Shown here: positions 50,336 to 59,116 of the stretch, piece by piece
How the letters are laid out: every line of letters starts with the position of its first letter
How positions within the stretch are numbered: position 1 is the first letter of the stretch
Assembly (NCBI GenBank): GCA_016703785.1
Contig: JADJBM010000032.1
Coordinates: 186,001 to 250,000, forward strand
Direction: 5' to 3'
Source: Betaproteobacteria bacterium
Lineage (GTDB): Bacteria; Pseudomonadota; Gammaproteobacteria; Burkholderiales; Rhodocyclaceae
Length of the DNA stretch: 64,000 nt
The notes under the pieces: generated by a model
The model's database searches: none
Told to the model about the DNA's origin: nothing
Seen by the model: only the letters and a program-made list of their open reading frames with translations
Position numbers and translations under genes: made by a program

Positions 50336-52381
50336 CTAAATCAATTCCGGGGTCTTGCAAACCCGTTCCAGGCAAGAGTAGTCATCGATCGGCTCAAGAC
50401 ATTTAACGCCCGAGCAGACCCATGCGTTGACGTGATCTTTCAACGGCTTGTCGAGCAAGACGGGCAGCTTGCCCGGCGCGTCCTCCGGCAAGGCGAGGGT
50501 CAAGGCCCAGGGCCAATCATGCGCTGCGGTTTTTCTTTTCCAGTCAGCGAGTTGAACGCGAGGGCCGCGCAAAACCACGATGGCAGGCGGGGTTATGGCC
50601 TCCTCCAGCGCCGTGAGCAGGCTGGCAAAACCGCCGGGCTGGCGCGCCATGTCCGGGAAATACAGCCGCAGGGTGCACTCCGCCGCCTCGGTGTAGCGCA
50701 GATCACCCGTCACATGCCCCAGTCGCTGAAGTGCGTAGGCTGCGACACCGTTGCCCGAGGGGGTGGCATTGTCGTGGCCGGTCTTGACGCGGTGGATCAG
50801 CGCTTCGTGGTCGTGGCTGGTGAAGTAGAAACCGCCTGCCGGATCCTGGAAATGCGTAAGCAGGGCAGCGCCGAGCGCGTCGGCAAAAGCGAGCAACTCA
50901 CCATCGAAATCCGCCTGCAGCAATTCCAGCACGGCCTTGAGCAGAAAGGCGTAATCGTCGAGATAGGCATTCAGGTGGGCGTGCCCATCCTTGCTGGTCG
51001 CCAGCAGGCGTCCGTCCTTCCACAGATCCTTCCTGACAAAATCCAGTGCGCGGTGCGCCGAGGCCAGCCAGTCGTCGCGTCCGAAAACGCGGCCGGCGTG
51101 GGCCATGCCTTCGATCATGAGGGCATTCCAGCTGGTGAGGATCTTGTCGTCGCGTCCCGGGCGGATGCGCGCCTCGCGCGCGGCGAAAAGCTTTTCGTTC
51201 GCCGATTTCAGCAAACCCTCGCATTCCTCGATCGACCGGCGAAGCGAGGCGGCGACGTCGGCGAGCGGCAGCGCCACCAGCAGATGCCAGTGGCGACCCT
51301 CGAAATTGGCCGGCTGCTCCAGTCCGTAGTGCGCGGCAATGACGGCATATTCCTCCGCCGTGGTGTAGCGGCTGACTTCTGCCGGCGTCCACACATAGAA
51401 CTTGCCTTCCTCATGCTCGGAATCGGCATCCAGCGAGGAATAGTAGCCGCCCGTCGGCGATTGCATTTCGCGCATGACCCAGCCGGCGGTTTCCTCGGTT
51501 ACCCGCTTGAAGAGTGGGTCAACGGATACTCGCCAGGCATCGGTATAGAGGCGCAGCAGCGGCCCGTTGTCGTAGAGCATCTTCTCGAAGTGCGGGATCG
51601 CCCAGCGTTCATCGACGCTGTATCGGCTGAAGCCGCCGCCGAGCTGATCATAGATTCCGCCTTCCGCCATGCACCTGAGCGTGTGCAGGGCCATCTTCCC
51701 GCAACGGGCTTCCCCGGTTGCGGCGTGGCGCCGCAGCAGCAGCTCCAGTTCGGCTGGATGGGGGAATTTGGGAGCGCCGCCGAAGCCGCCGAACTCGGCA
51801 TCGTAGGATTGCGCGGCGCGTTCGACGGCCAGCTTGAGGGGCGCGGCCGAGAGTTCGCCGCTCAGCGGACGTGCGGCAGCGCCCGCCGCGAGCGCCTTGA
51901 GCAGTTCGCTGTTCTGCTGCTCGATATCGCCACGGCGATCGCGCCAGGCTTCCGCCACGCGCTGGCACAGGTCGGGGAAACCGGCCAGGCCGTAGCGCGG
52001 CGCCTTGGGGAAATACGTGCCGCCGAAGAAGGGCGCGCCCTCCGGCGTGAGGAACATCGTCAATGGCCAGCCGCCGGCGCGGCCGGTCAGCATCTGGTGG
52101 GCGGTCTGGTAGATCTGGTCGAGGTCCGGGCGCTCCTCGCGATCCACCTTGATGTTCACGAACAGGTGGTTCATCACCGCCGCCACCTCCGCATCCTCGA
52201 AGGATTCGTGGGCCATGACATGGCACCAGTGGCAGGCGGAATAGCCGATGGAGAGCAGGATCGGCCGGCCTTCCCGCTTTGCAAGGGTGAGCGCTTCCTC
52301 TCCCCAGGGATGCCAATCCACGGGGTTTTTGGCGTGCTGCTGCAGATAGGGCGAAGTTTCGCCGGCGAGCTGGTTGGGCAT
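50336..52381 (-). CDS. YyaL/DUF255 thioredoxin-like and glycoside-hydrolase-fold protein
   Basis: 681-residue protein of the YyaL/SSP411 family. The N-terminal thioredoxin-like domain has YSACHWCHVMAHESF (Cys50, Cys53) and GWPLTMFLTPEGAPFFGGTYFP. The rest is an (alpha/alpha)6 barrel-like region: GGIYDQLGGGFSRYSVDERWAIPHFEKMLYDNG, GGYYSSLDADSEHEEGKFYVWT, DDKILTSWNALMIEGMA and SGNGVAAYALQRL. No signal peptide, so probably cytosolic. Activity unknown; often called a spermatogenesis-associated protein homologue. ATG 52381. Confidence 0.9.
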   Translation of the reverse strand: MPNQLAGETSPYLQQHAKNPVDWHPWGEEALTLAKREGRPILLSIGYSACHWCHVMAHESFEDAEVAAVMNHLFVNIKVDREERPDLDQIYQTAHQMLTGRAGGWPLTMFLTPEGAPFFGGTYFPKAPRYGLAGFPDLCQRVAEAWRDRRGDIEQQNSELLKALAAGAAARPLSGELSAAPLKLAVERAAQSYDAEFGGFGGAPKFPHPAELELLLRRHAATGEARCGKMALHTLRCMAEGGIYDQLGGGFSRYSVDERWAIPHFEKMLYDNGPLLRLYTDAWRVSVDPLFKRVTEETAGWVMREMQSPTGGYYSSLDADSEHEEGKFYVWTPAEVSRYTTAEEYAVIAAHYGLEQPANFEGRHWHLLVALPLADVAASLRRSIEECEGLLKSANEKLFAAREARIRPGRDDKILTSWNALMIEGMAHAGRVFGRDDWLASAHRALDFVRKDLWKDGRLLATSKDGHAHLNAYLDDYAFLLKAVLELLQADFDGELLAFADALGAALLTHFQDPAGGFYFTSHDHEALIHRVKTGHDNATPSGNGVAAYALQRLGHVTGDLRYTEAAECTLRLYFPDMARQPGGFASLLTALEEAITPPAIVVLRGPRVQLADWKRKTAAHDWPWALTLALPEDAPGKLPVLLDKPLKDHVNAWVCSGVKCLEPIDDYSCLERVCKTPELI

Positions 52382-52451
52382 GCGGCCAGTGTAGACGCAG
52401 GCCGGCTATAAGTCGACAAAAATAGTCAACTATCCTGCAACCCCGGGGGCG

Positions 52452-53822
52452 CTATCGCCTGCGCTGATCTTCCCCACCGAACTGGCAGGCGCGAACGCTG
52501 GAAGCCGCGGTGGCACGCAGTCGCTCGCATCCGGCATAGGCCTCGCGTGTGGCGCAGGCGTATTGCCCGGCCAAGCCGGGAACGGGAGAGCAGCCGGGCA
52601 CGCCGGTTACGGGTGCGGCCCTGGCGGCGTCGGTCGGGGACGGCGCAACGGCTGGCGCCATTGTGGGCAAAGACGGCTGACCTCGAGGAGCGGGCGGGGC
52701 AGGAACGGGCGGGCCGGCCGCGGGTGCGCCCAACACGGGCGGTGGCGCCATGATGTTCGCGTTCCCGGCGGGCATGGCACCCGATTTGCCAGCCTGCCCG
52801 CTTTTCCCGCCGCCCCCGCCGCCTTCACTTGGCGGCGGGGATAAGGGCGGCAAGGGCTGGTTAGTATCGACCTTGGGATCCTTCGGCTGATCGGACATCT
52901 TGATGACCGGGGGCTGAACCAACTCGATCATGGCGGTGCCGCTGCAAATTTCTCCGGACCAGTCGATTTCCGTGCAGGCCTTCAAGGTCCAAGCCAGCTT
53001 CTTCTTGTGCGCGCCGAAGTCGACCGGAACGGCGATTTCGCCCCAGGCATTTCCCATCCAGTCGATGTCGACTTTTGCCTCCCCCCATTTCTGATTGCCG
53101 GTGGAACCGAAGACAACTCGGCCTGGCGGTTGCGTTTCGCTCTCGGGCAAGCTTCCAGCCCCTTCTGGAGTCCAGGACAGGCGAAACTTCTTGGTGGTCG
53201 ATCGGATCAGAATGTCCTTGGCGGCGCGCAACCTCAATTCCTGGCCGCTTGGCTTGATGGCGACAGCGCCAGGGGTTTTGGCGCTGACATACGATGGGGG
53301 AAGGAAAAAGAGGGTGATGAGCTTTTCGGCATTCTTCTTGAGGGGATCCACTCCCTCGAAATTAACCACGTCTGTGCAAGCATCCAGCTTTTGCTTCGAG
53401 CCCGGAGGCTTCCATGAATAACAGGCTTGCACGCCCCAATGCGTGCTGGTGGTGAACTTGAGCGGCAAGGAGGCCACCCCGGTGGCGTTCAAGGTCAATG
53501 CGGTCGGCCACGGTACAATTGATTCCTGCCATCCTCCTATGCTCCAGAGGGAGTACTTTAAGGTAACGCTCTTCGATTGCTTGTAGAAGTCGGGCGTGGC
53601 CTTGACCACCAACTGGCTTCCGGTGGGTGCTTTGACCTCCCAGATCTGACCCAGCTGAGTGGCCTGTGAGAACGAAATGGATACCGGGTGGGCCGCCAAG
53701 GCCGCAGGCATCCCAGCCTGTGCTGCACTGGCGATGGCAACGAGCCGCAGCCATTGCCGCGTCGTTCCGTTTTCGCCGCCAATTCCTGCCATGCATCTGC
53801 TCAAGATAAGACTCGTCATCAT
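52452..53822 (-). CDS. Exported beta-sandwich-like protein with Pro-rich tail and four-Cys C-terminal module
   Basis: 456-residue protein with no family I recognise. A late N-terminal signal (about 24-44, AxA before HPVSISF) predicts export. The middle (about 50-310) is rich in beta strands, with pairs of Cys in ACYSW/DACTD and KACTEID/EICSG. A Pro/Gly linker (about 325-410) leads to GCSPVPGLAGQYACATREAYAGC-type module with Cys spacing x11, x8, x13, nearly identical to that of its neighbour. ATG 53822 has GGAG 6 bases upstream; an internal ATG (MAGIGGENG) is possible. Last gene of a four-gene exported-protein operon, 36 bases after its neighbour's stop. Confidence 0.75.
   Translation of the reverse strand: MMTSLILSRCMAGIGGENGTTRQWLRLVAIASAAQAGMPAALAAHPVSISFSQATQLGQIWEVKAPTGSQLVVKATPDFYKQSKSVTLKYSLWSIGGWQESIVPWPTALTLNATGVASLPLKFTTSTHWGVQACYSWKPPGSKQKLDACTDVVNFEGVDPLKKNAEKLITLFFLPPSYVSAKTPGAVAIKPSGQELRLRAAKDILIRSTTKKFRLSWTPEGAGSLPESETQPPGRVVFGSTGNQKWGEAKVDIDWMGNAWGEIAVPVDFGAHKKKLAWTLKACTEIDWSGEICSGTAMIELVQPPVIKMSDQPKDPKVDTNQPLPPLSPPPSEGGGGGGKSGQAGKSGAMPAGNANIMAPPPVLGAPAAGPPVPAPPAPRGQPSLPTMAPAVAPSPTDAARAAPVTGVPGCSPVPGLAGQYACATREAYAGCERLRATAASSVRACQFGGEDQRRR
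52525..52571. repeat. 47-bp direct repeat, copy 1 (four-Cys module)
   Basis: Starts tcgcatccggcatagg and is identical over 47 bases to 53929-53975. It encodes part of the shared four-Cys module, so the two genes probably exchanged or duplicated this end recently. Confidence 0.9.
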
Positions 53823-53858
53823 GGCCAACTCCTCGAGTGAGTTAACTGCCGGGCCGAC

Positions 53859-56273
53859 TTATGGGCGCATGCGCCCGCCAGTTGACTGGCATTGCCGTAT
53901 ACCCGCCGCACCGGAGGCGCGCAGTCTTTCGCATCCGGCATAGGCCTCGCGTGTGGCGCAGGCGTATTGCCCGGCTTGGCCGGCGAGAGGCGAGCAGCCC
54001 GGAACCTGGGGTCCGACCATAGGCGCGATCTGCGCGGGCGCTTGCGCAGGTACCAGGGTGGGCGGCGGGACCAGGGCCGGAGGAGGAGCCAGGGCCGGAG
54101 GGGCCGCCATGGGCTGGGCCGGGCCGGCGGGCGCGTTCTGCATGGGGGGCGGCGGCAGGCCGGCGGGCGGCGAGACGAGCACAGGGGGCGGCGCGAGCAC
54201 TTCCGGGCTGCTGCCCTTGAGCGGACCTTGAAATACCCCCTTGATCTTCTGTGCATCGGGCGGCAAAGAGGCCTTGAGCATCTCCAGCAAGCAGGGCGCA
54301 TCGGCGCCGTCCTTGTTCGGGTCGGGGGTGCATTGCGGCAGGCTGACTTGATATGTCGCAAGCACATCCAGTTTTCCGCAAGTGATCGACAGCGGATCCC
54401 AGATGGTTTTGCAATTGCTTGATGTCCCCGGCTTCCAGGTGCCGGCCTGTCCCTGCGTCGTGCCTGGCGCGGCTTTCGAGCCGACGCCGCCATTCAGCTT
54501 GAACACGATGTCGGCCGCTTGTTTTGACTGCACGGCAAACAGCGCCAATCCGGTCGGGTCGCCCTTGCACCACACCGCGGTGCCGGGGGCACTGGCCAGC
54601 TTGTCGAGCAGCGTCTTGCATTGATCGATCTTCCACGGCCGGCTACAGACGATGTTCTTCTCCGGCTGCTGGCAGGATCCCATGGTGACACCCATGGTGA
54701 CATCCTTCTTGAGGCAGGGCACTGTCTTGATTTCATCCTCGATCTTGCAGCGTTTCGTCCCGAGCTGTTTCAGGATCTGCTCGGCCAGCGCGGTGTCGGC
54801 CTTGTTCTTGACCAGCGAGCAGGGCAGCTTGCCGCCGTAGGCGTTCTTGCAGGCGTCGAATCCTTCGTACGTCGAACAGGCGAGCTTGGGTTCGGCGCTC
54901 ACCGTCTTCTGCTCTTTCTTGCAACCCAGCGCCTCGAGTTTCTTGACCGAGTCCTCCACAGCCTGCTTCGCCGCTGCGTATTCCGTGGCGAACTTGTCGG
55001 CAGGGCCCTGGCAGACATACGCCCAGGCGGTGGGCGACGGGACTTGCTTGGCAGCGTCAGACTGGCATTTTGCAATCTGCTGATCGAGCATGCCTTTGTA
55101 TGCCGGGTTCTTGTAAATCGGCGATTTCTTGATGAGTTCGCACCTGCCCGGAACGGGGGCGGGAAACGGGAATTTGAACTTCATGGTCTTCTCGCATTGC
55201 GCGAAAAATTCCTTTTTCTTCCAGGCGACGGACATGCCCTTGCCCCAGTCGCTTACCGCCCAGATATTTGCCGTTGATACTGCCCCCTGCTTATAGACAT
55301 CGCTGGCTGCTTCCATGGCGGTCTTGAAGGACTTCACTTCCTTGTCGAATTTGTTGCGCATGTCACCGCAGGTTTTTTCCGCCGTGCTCTTGTATTGGTT
55401 GTGCGAATCGAAGTAACTGACGCAGGGGCCGCCGATCGAGGCATTCAGATTGCCCAGTCCCTCGCAGTTCTTGCCGAGGCAGAGCGAGGTGCCGTAGTGG
55501 TACCAGGGCTGCCAGTAAAGCCCGTAGTACTTTTCGTAGGGCATGTGGCTGTCGTCGCCGAACAGCAGATTCTCGACAGCATCGGCGCCTTTGACTACGG
55601 CGCCAGCCACCTCATCGGCAATTTTCTTGGCGCCGGCGAAGATCTCGCCGATGACGCTGCAGCCGATATCCTTCAATACGCTCGTGCCCGCCGGCAGGGC
55701 GCTGTCAGGGATCAGTTCGCAGGCGATGCTCGGGTCGAACTCGGCGACGAGCAACTTGACGAGTCCGATCACGTCATTGCTTTTCAGTTTGGCCAATACT
55801 TGCCCGACCAGGTTGGCCTTGTGCTCGATGACGTAGCCGATCACCGGGCAGCCGAAGCTCTTCACGCCCGGCGGCACGAAGACGGCACAGACGATTGCGC
55901 GGGCAACGTAAGGCCCGACCTTGGCGATGACGACGTCCCACTTGCCGTCCTTCGCGGCATTCACGATAGCCAGCACGAGTTTCACTTCCTGACTGTTTGG
56001 GTCGAACGGCAGGGCCTTCTTGGCTTCATCCTTCGCCTCACCCTTTGCCTGGTCGAGATATCCTCCCCCGAACGACTTCGTGCAGGCTTCGACGTCGCCA
56101 TTTTTCTCGATCAGGCAAACAATGAACGGCTTGGCCGGTGCCAGCTCCGGGCTCAATTCCTGGATGACGATGTCGAGGATGCTATCGACTGTCTTGTCGA
56201 TGGCTGACGCTTGAAAAGAGCCAAACCCCAGCACTAACGCCAGGAGAAGCGAATGTAAGCGAAGCGATCTCAT
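53859..56273 (-). CDS. Large cysteine-rich exported protein with Pro-rich tail and four-Cys C-terminal module
   Basis: 804-residue protein with no recognisable family. Signal peptide about 1-24 (LLLALVLGFGSFQASA). About 32 Cys in the mature chain, spread evenly and mostly flanked by helical Lys/Ala-rich segments, implies many disulfides in the periplasm or outside the cell. An aromatic patch, YYGLYWQPWYHYG, lies near 290. A Pro/Ala linker (about 690-765) precedes the C-terminal module shared with the next gene (GCSP, YACATREAYAGC, RQCQ). ATG 56273 overlaps the upstream stop (ATGA). Structural or matrix role is inference. Confidence 0.75.
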   Translation of the reverse strand: MRSLRLHSLLLALVLGFGSFQASAIDKTVDSILDIVIQELSPELAPAKPFIVCLIEKNGDVEACTKSFGGGYLDQAKGEAKDEAKKALPFDPNSQEVKLVLAIVNAAKDGKWDVVIAKVGPYVARAIVCAVFVPPGVKSFGCPVIGYVIEHKANLVGQVLAKLKSNDVIGLVKLLVAEFDPSIACELIPDSALPAGTSVLKDIGCSVIGEIFAGAKKIADEVAGAVVKGADAVENLLFGDDSHMPYEKYYGLYWQPWYHYGTSLCLGKNCEGLGNLNASIGGPCVSYFDSHNQYKSTAEKTCGDMRNKFDKEVKSFKTAMEAASDVYKQGAVSTANIWAVSDWGKGMSVAWKKKEFFAQCEKTMKFKFPFPAPVPGRCELIKKSPIYKNPAYKGMLDQQIAKCQSDAAKQVPSPTAWAYVCQGPADKFATEYAAAKQAVEDSVKKLEALGCKKEQKTVSAEPKLACSTYEGFDACKNAYGGKLPCSLVKNKADTALAEQILKQLGTKRCKIEDEIKTVPCLKKDVTMGVTMGSCQQPEKNIVCSRPWKIDQCKTLLDKLASAPGTAVWCKGDPTGLALFAVQSKQAADIVFKLNGGVGSKAAPGTTQGQAGTWKPGTSSNCKTIWDPLSITCGKLDVLATYQVSLPQCTPDPNKDGADAPCLLEMLKASLPPDAQKIKGVFQGPLKGSSPEVLAPPPVLVSPPAGLPPPPMQNAPAGPAQPMAAPPALAPPPALVPPPTLVPAQAPAQIAPMVGPQVPGCSPLAGQAGQYACATREAYAGCERLRASGAAGIRQCQSTGGRMRP
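53929..53975. repeat. 47-bp direct repeat, copy 2 (four-Cys module)
   Basis: Identical to 52525-52571. Flanking DNA diverges on both sides, though the protein similarity extends further, to the GCSP and R-x-C-Q ends of the module. Confidence 0.9.
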
Positions 56274-57112
56274 CGGATAGTGACCGACCGTGTCAGCGTC
56301 GCCGGCGGGCGGTTGGCGCCCGGATTGGCATCGACGTAGCGGAAAGTCAGTGTCGCCGGTACGGCGGTGTTGTTGATTTCCACCGTGCCGCTGCTGCGGA
56401 AGGGCGGGATGGCATCTTGGCACAAGGGTAGTCCGACCCGCCGGAAGCGTCCGGGAGAGATCGCCGTCAGAACGACACCCTCGCGGTCGCCCTGGCTGGT
56501 GATGGCCTCGATGGTCACGCTCTGCAATCCGGCAAGATCGGGGTCAATCAGCTCAATGCTCAAGGGATAAGTTCCAGCACAGATGGGAACGCTTGCCAGG
56601 GGGATCGCGCCGGGCATGACATTCAGCGTTGCCAGCACGCCCGATTCGCTGGAAAACGGGTTGTCGCCGGACACCGCCGCCATGCGCCAGCCGTCCTTGG
56701 CGCGGTGCATGAGAAAGGTGCTGCGCCCGGTAAACAATCCTGGCGTGAAATCGGTGACGCCGAAGAAGCGCTTCTCCCACGCCGCTTGGATCATGGCGAC
56801 ATCGGGTCCGGCCGTCACCTGGGCTTCGAAGAGGTGCAGGCGGATTTGCTTGAGGCCCGTCGCGTCACGACGCATGCCGTCGATGAAGCGCTGATAGCCG
56901 ATCATGGCGGGATCGAGGCGAGATTGGATCAGGCCGATGTCGCCGGTTTCGTAGGCGCGGATGATTTCGTCGAGCGCCGCCCGTGCCGCCTTCATGTCGT
57001 CGAAGCCGGCGACGGCCGGTTTTTTCTCTTCGGCCGGGCTGGTCTGCGCGCAGGCCGATGCTGTCGGCAGGAAGGCGATCAGAAGCACGGCAATGGCGCG
57101 AATGGCTTTCAT
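56270..57112 (-). CDS. Exported protein with SnoaL/NTF2-like N-domain
   Basis: 280-residue protein with a signal peptide (KAIRAIAVLLIAFLPTASA, Cys after the cleavage site but a poor lipobox). Residues about 35-155 resemble an SnoaL/NTF2-like cone (ARAALDEIIRAYETGDIGLIQSRLDP, DVAMIQAAWEKRFF, GRSTFLMHRAKDGWRMAAVSGDNPF). The C-terminal third is beta-rich, Ig-like (TYPLSIELIDPDLAGLQSVTIEA; VEINNTAVPATLTFRYVD). ATG 57112 is used; an upstream ATG at 57130 adds six residues. Coupled by ATGA to the Cys-rich gene, 63 bases after the beta-barrel gene. Confidence 0.75.
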   Translation of the reverse strand: MKAIRAIAVLLIAFLPTASACAQTSPAEEKKPAVAGFDDMKAARAALDEIIRAYETGDIGLIQSRLDPAMIGYQRFIDGMRRDATGLKQIRLHLFEAQVTAGPDVAMIQAAWEKRFFGVTDFTPGLFTGRSTFLMHRAKDGWRMAAVSGDNPFSSESGVLATLNVMPGAIPLASVPICAGTYPLSIELIDPDLAGLQSVTIEAITSQGDREGVVLTAISPGRFRRVGLPLCQDAIPPFRSSGTVEINNTAVPATLTFRYVDANPGANRPPATLTRSVTIR

Positions 57113-57175
57113 GGCTGCCCCGGAAAGCATGTCTTGTGGTTTATGCCGCAAGCGCCAAAGCGGCTGACGGTGGCT

Positions 57176-58951
57176 TCAGAACGCATAACTCAATTGCACG
57201 CCGGCGGTCTTGTCGCGGTAGGCGATGGCCGAGCGTTCCTGGAAGCTGCTCATCCCGCGCACATACAGGCGGATGCCGCCGCGCTGACCCAGGGCGCGCC
57301 CCGCATCGAGTTGGTACCAGTGCTGCCGCAAGTCACCGCCGGTGGCATCGTGTCCGCGGCTGCCGCCCAGGATGGCGCTCATGCGGCCCCAGCTGTTCTT
57401 CTCGCCGCTGAGCACCAGGTTGAGCGTGTTCAGCATCGCAGTGGCGCCGCTCTCGAGGTTCTGGCGCTGGACGCTGCCTGCCACGGTCGCATTGAGCATC
57501 CAGGAAGCCTGCATGATTTCGGTCGCATCGCTCCAGTTGCGGCCGTAGGCAGCCGTCCAGGTATCCGTGCGGCTGTCCGAGCTGGCGGCGATGCTGTTGG
57601 ACTGCTTGCTGTTCTGGTAGCCGAGTGAAGCATTCCAGACTGGCTTCGTGTAGGTCAAATTCGCCCCCTGGTTCTGGCTTCGATTGACCCCGCTGCCGCC
57701 CGCCGTCCCGCTGCCGCTTTTCCCCCGCGATTCTCCGACCGAGAGGCCGAGCCCCAGGCCGGGCACATCGGCGAACGTGAATTGGGCGCGCAGGTTGGCG
57801 GCTTCGGTGGTGCCCACGAAAGGCGTGTAGGGCGTGACCGGGGTGGGCGGGATGGTGGGCGCTGGCGGAGGCACCGGTGGCGCTGCCATTTTGTTTTCCG
57901 ACCGACGCACATCTCCCGTCAGGCTCATCCAGGAAGTGGCCAGCCAGTTGGCGTTGGCGTAGGTCTCCTTGATGCCAGCGCCGGCCAGGCCGGAGAGGCT
58001 GGCGTAATAGCGTCCCAGATCATGGTGGCCTAGGCGCAGCCCGAGCTTATCGCCCTGCCAGCCGCCGTCGGCGATGAGGGCGCGGTCGCGATGACCTTCC
58101 AGTCCTTCTTCTCCGAAGCGGCTCAGGCCCGCCTCGGCCTGGAGGAAATAGCGATCCTCGCGCCAGTTCACGCCGGCGGTGGCGCTGTTCCCGGTGGTGG
58201 GCACCAGCGCCAGCACATTGGAACTTACCGAGTCGCCGTCCTCGCGGAAGCCCTGCACCGTGGCATAGGCTTGCAAGTTCTGGCCGAAGGGCCGCTCGGC
58301 CTTCAGGGCGTAGGCATTCTTCAGGAACATGCGGCGCTGGCCCTGATCGGCAAGCGCCTCCCAACTCTCGGCGATGACGCCGGCGGAGGCCGACAGCAGC
58401 GTCTGCCCGAAATAGCGCTGCGCCATCGCGCCGCGCAACGGCGTGTTCGCGCTCAGGGTCGAGTGATTCACTGCCACATCGCCGACGGAGTAGCGATAGC
58501 CCTTGCCGGCGCGCCCGGCGTTCAGGGTGTTGATCTGGGAATTGCCCAGGTAGAGGACGGAAGGGTCGTCCGACTGGGTCAGGGCGAACTGCGTCCAGGA
58601 TACGTCGCCATCGGGTGAGGTGCCACGCAGGTCGCTCTGGATGCCGATGCGGTGGAAGTGGCCGCCCGAATAGGGCGTCAGAACCGATCCGCCGCTGGCG
58701 CTGCGCGAGTAGTAATCGACTGTCGCGCCGCCATGCCACTCGATCTTCGTTGCGCCGTCGTCGGCTTCGACGAGTTGCGGCGCCGGGCCGCCCGAGGCCT
58801 GGGCGAACTGGGCGAGCACGGTGTTGTTGTCGGCGAGATGGGTGGTGGCAGACGCTTGCGTGGCGGACAGGCCGAGAACAAGCCCGGGCAGGGCGGCATG
58901 GCACAACCCATGACGAACCCCCTTCTTGCCCTGTCGTGAACCCTGGATCAC
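57176..58951 (-). CDS. Predicted outer-membrane beta-barrel protein
   Basis: 591-residue protein. Signal sequence with a hydrophobic core (ALPGLVLGLSATQASA), followed by alternating amphipathic strands (RYFLQAEAGLSRFG, KLGLRLGHHDLGRYYASLSG, GIRLYVRGMSSF) and a C-terminal LSYAF with the terminal Phe required by the BAM machinery. A Pro-rich loop (PPVPPPAPTIPPTPVTPY) interrupts the barrel near residue 365, probably surface-exposed. GTG 58951 is chosen because GGAGG sits 5 bases upstream; in-frame codons further upstream read a 26-bp repeat. First gene of the four-gene exported-protein operon. No porin or secretin family recognised. Confidence 0.78.
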   Translation of the reverse strand: MIQGSRQGKKGVRHGLCHAALPGLVLGLSATQASATTHLADNNTVLAQFAQASGGPAPQLVEADDGATKIEWHGGATVDYYSRSASGGSVLTPYSGGHFHRIGIQSDLRGTSPDGDVSWTQFALTQSDDPSVLYLGNSQINTLNAGRAGKGYRYSVGDVAVNHSTLSANTPLRGAMAQRYFGQTLLSASAGVIAESWEALADQGQRRMFLKNAYALKAERPFGQNLQAYATVQGFREDGDSVSSNVLALVPTTGNSATAGVNWREDRYFLQAEAGLSRFGEEGLEGHRDRALIADGGWQGDKLGLRLGHHDLGRYYASLSGLAGAGIKETYANANWLATSWMSLTGDVRRSENKMAAPPVPPPAPTIPPTPVTPYTPFVGTTEAANLRAQFTFADVPGLGLGLSVGESRGKSGSGTAGGSGVNRSQNQGANLTYTKPVWNASLGYQNSKQSNSIAASSDSRTDTWTAAYGRNWSDATEIMQASWMLNATVAGSVQRQNLESGATAMLNTLNLVLSGEKNSWGRMSAILGGSRGHDATGGDLRQHWYQLDAGRALGQRGGIRLYVRGMSSFQERSAIAYRDKTAGVQLSYAF

Positions 58952-59033
58952 GAACCCTCCTCGGCCTGCAGGTGTACTGCGGCGAGCCCGATCGATACCG
59001 GGATGGCTGCGCGTGCGTTGCGCCCAGCTTCTT

Positions 59034-59059
59034 AGCACCCTAGAACCAAAGGCGGGCAC
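59034..59059. repeat. 26-bp dispersed repeat, copy C
   Basis: GCACCCTAGAACCAA followed by AGGCGGGCACT, in the 165-base gap upstream of the beta-barrel gene. The rest of that gap (58952-59116) shows no gene; the GGAGG ribosome site of the barrel gene lies at its near end. Confidence 0.75.
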
Positions 59060-59116
59060 TAGCCTGATGCCATCATGCTAGACCCGGAAACCGTCAGAGG
59101 CAAGGACAGACTGGGG

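Noticed and set aside
50279..52411. 710-codon plus-strand frame opposite the YyaL-like gene
   Set aside because: Antisense shadow; the minus-strand protein has clear thioredoxin and barrel motifs.
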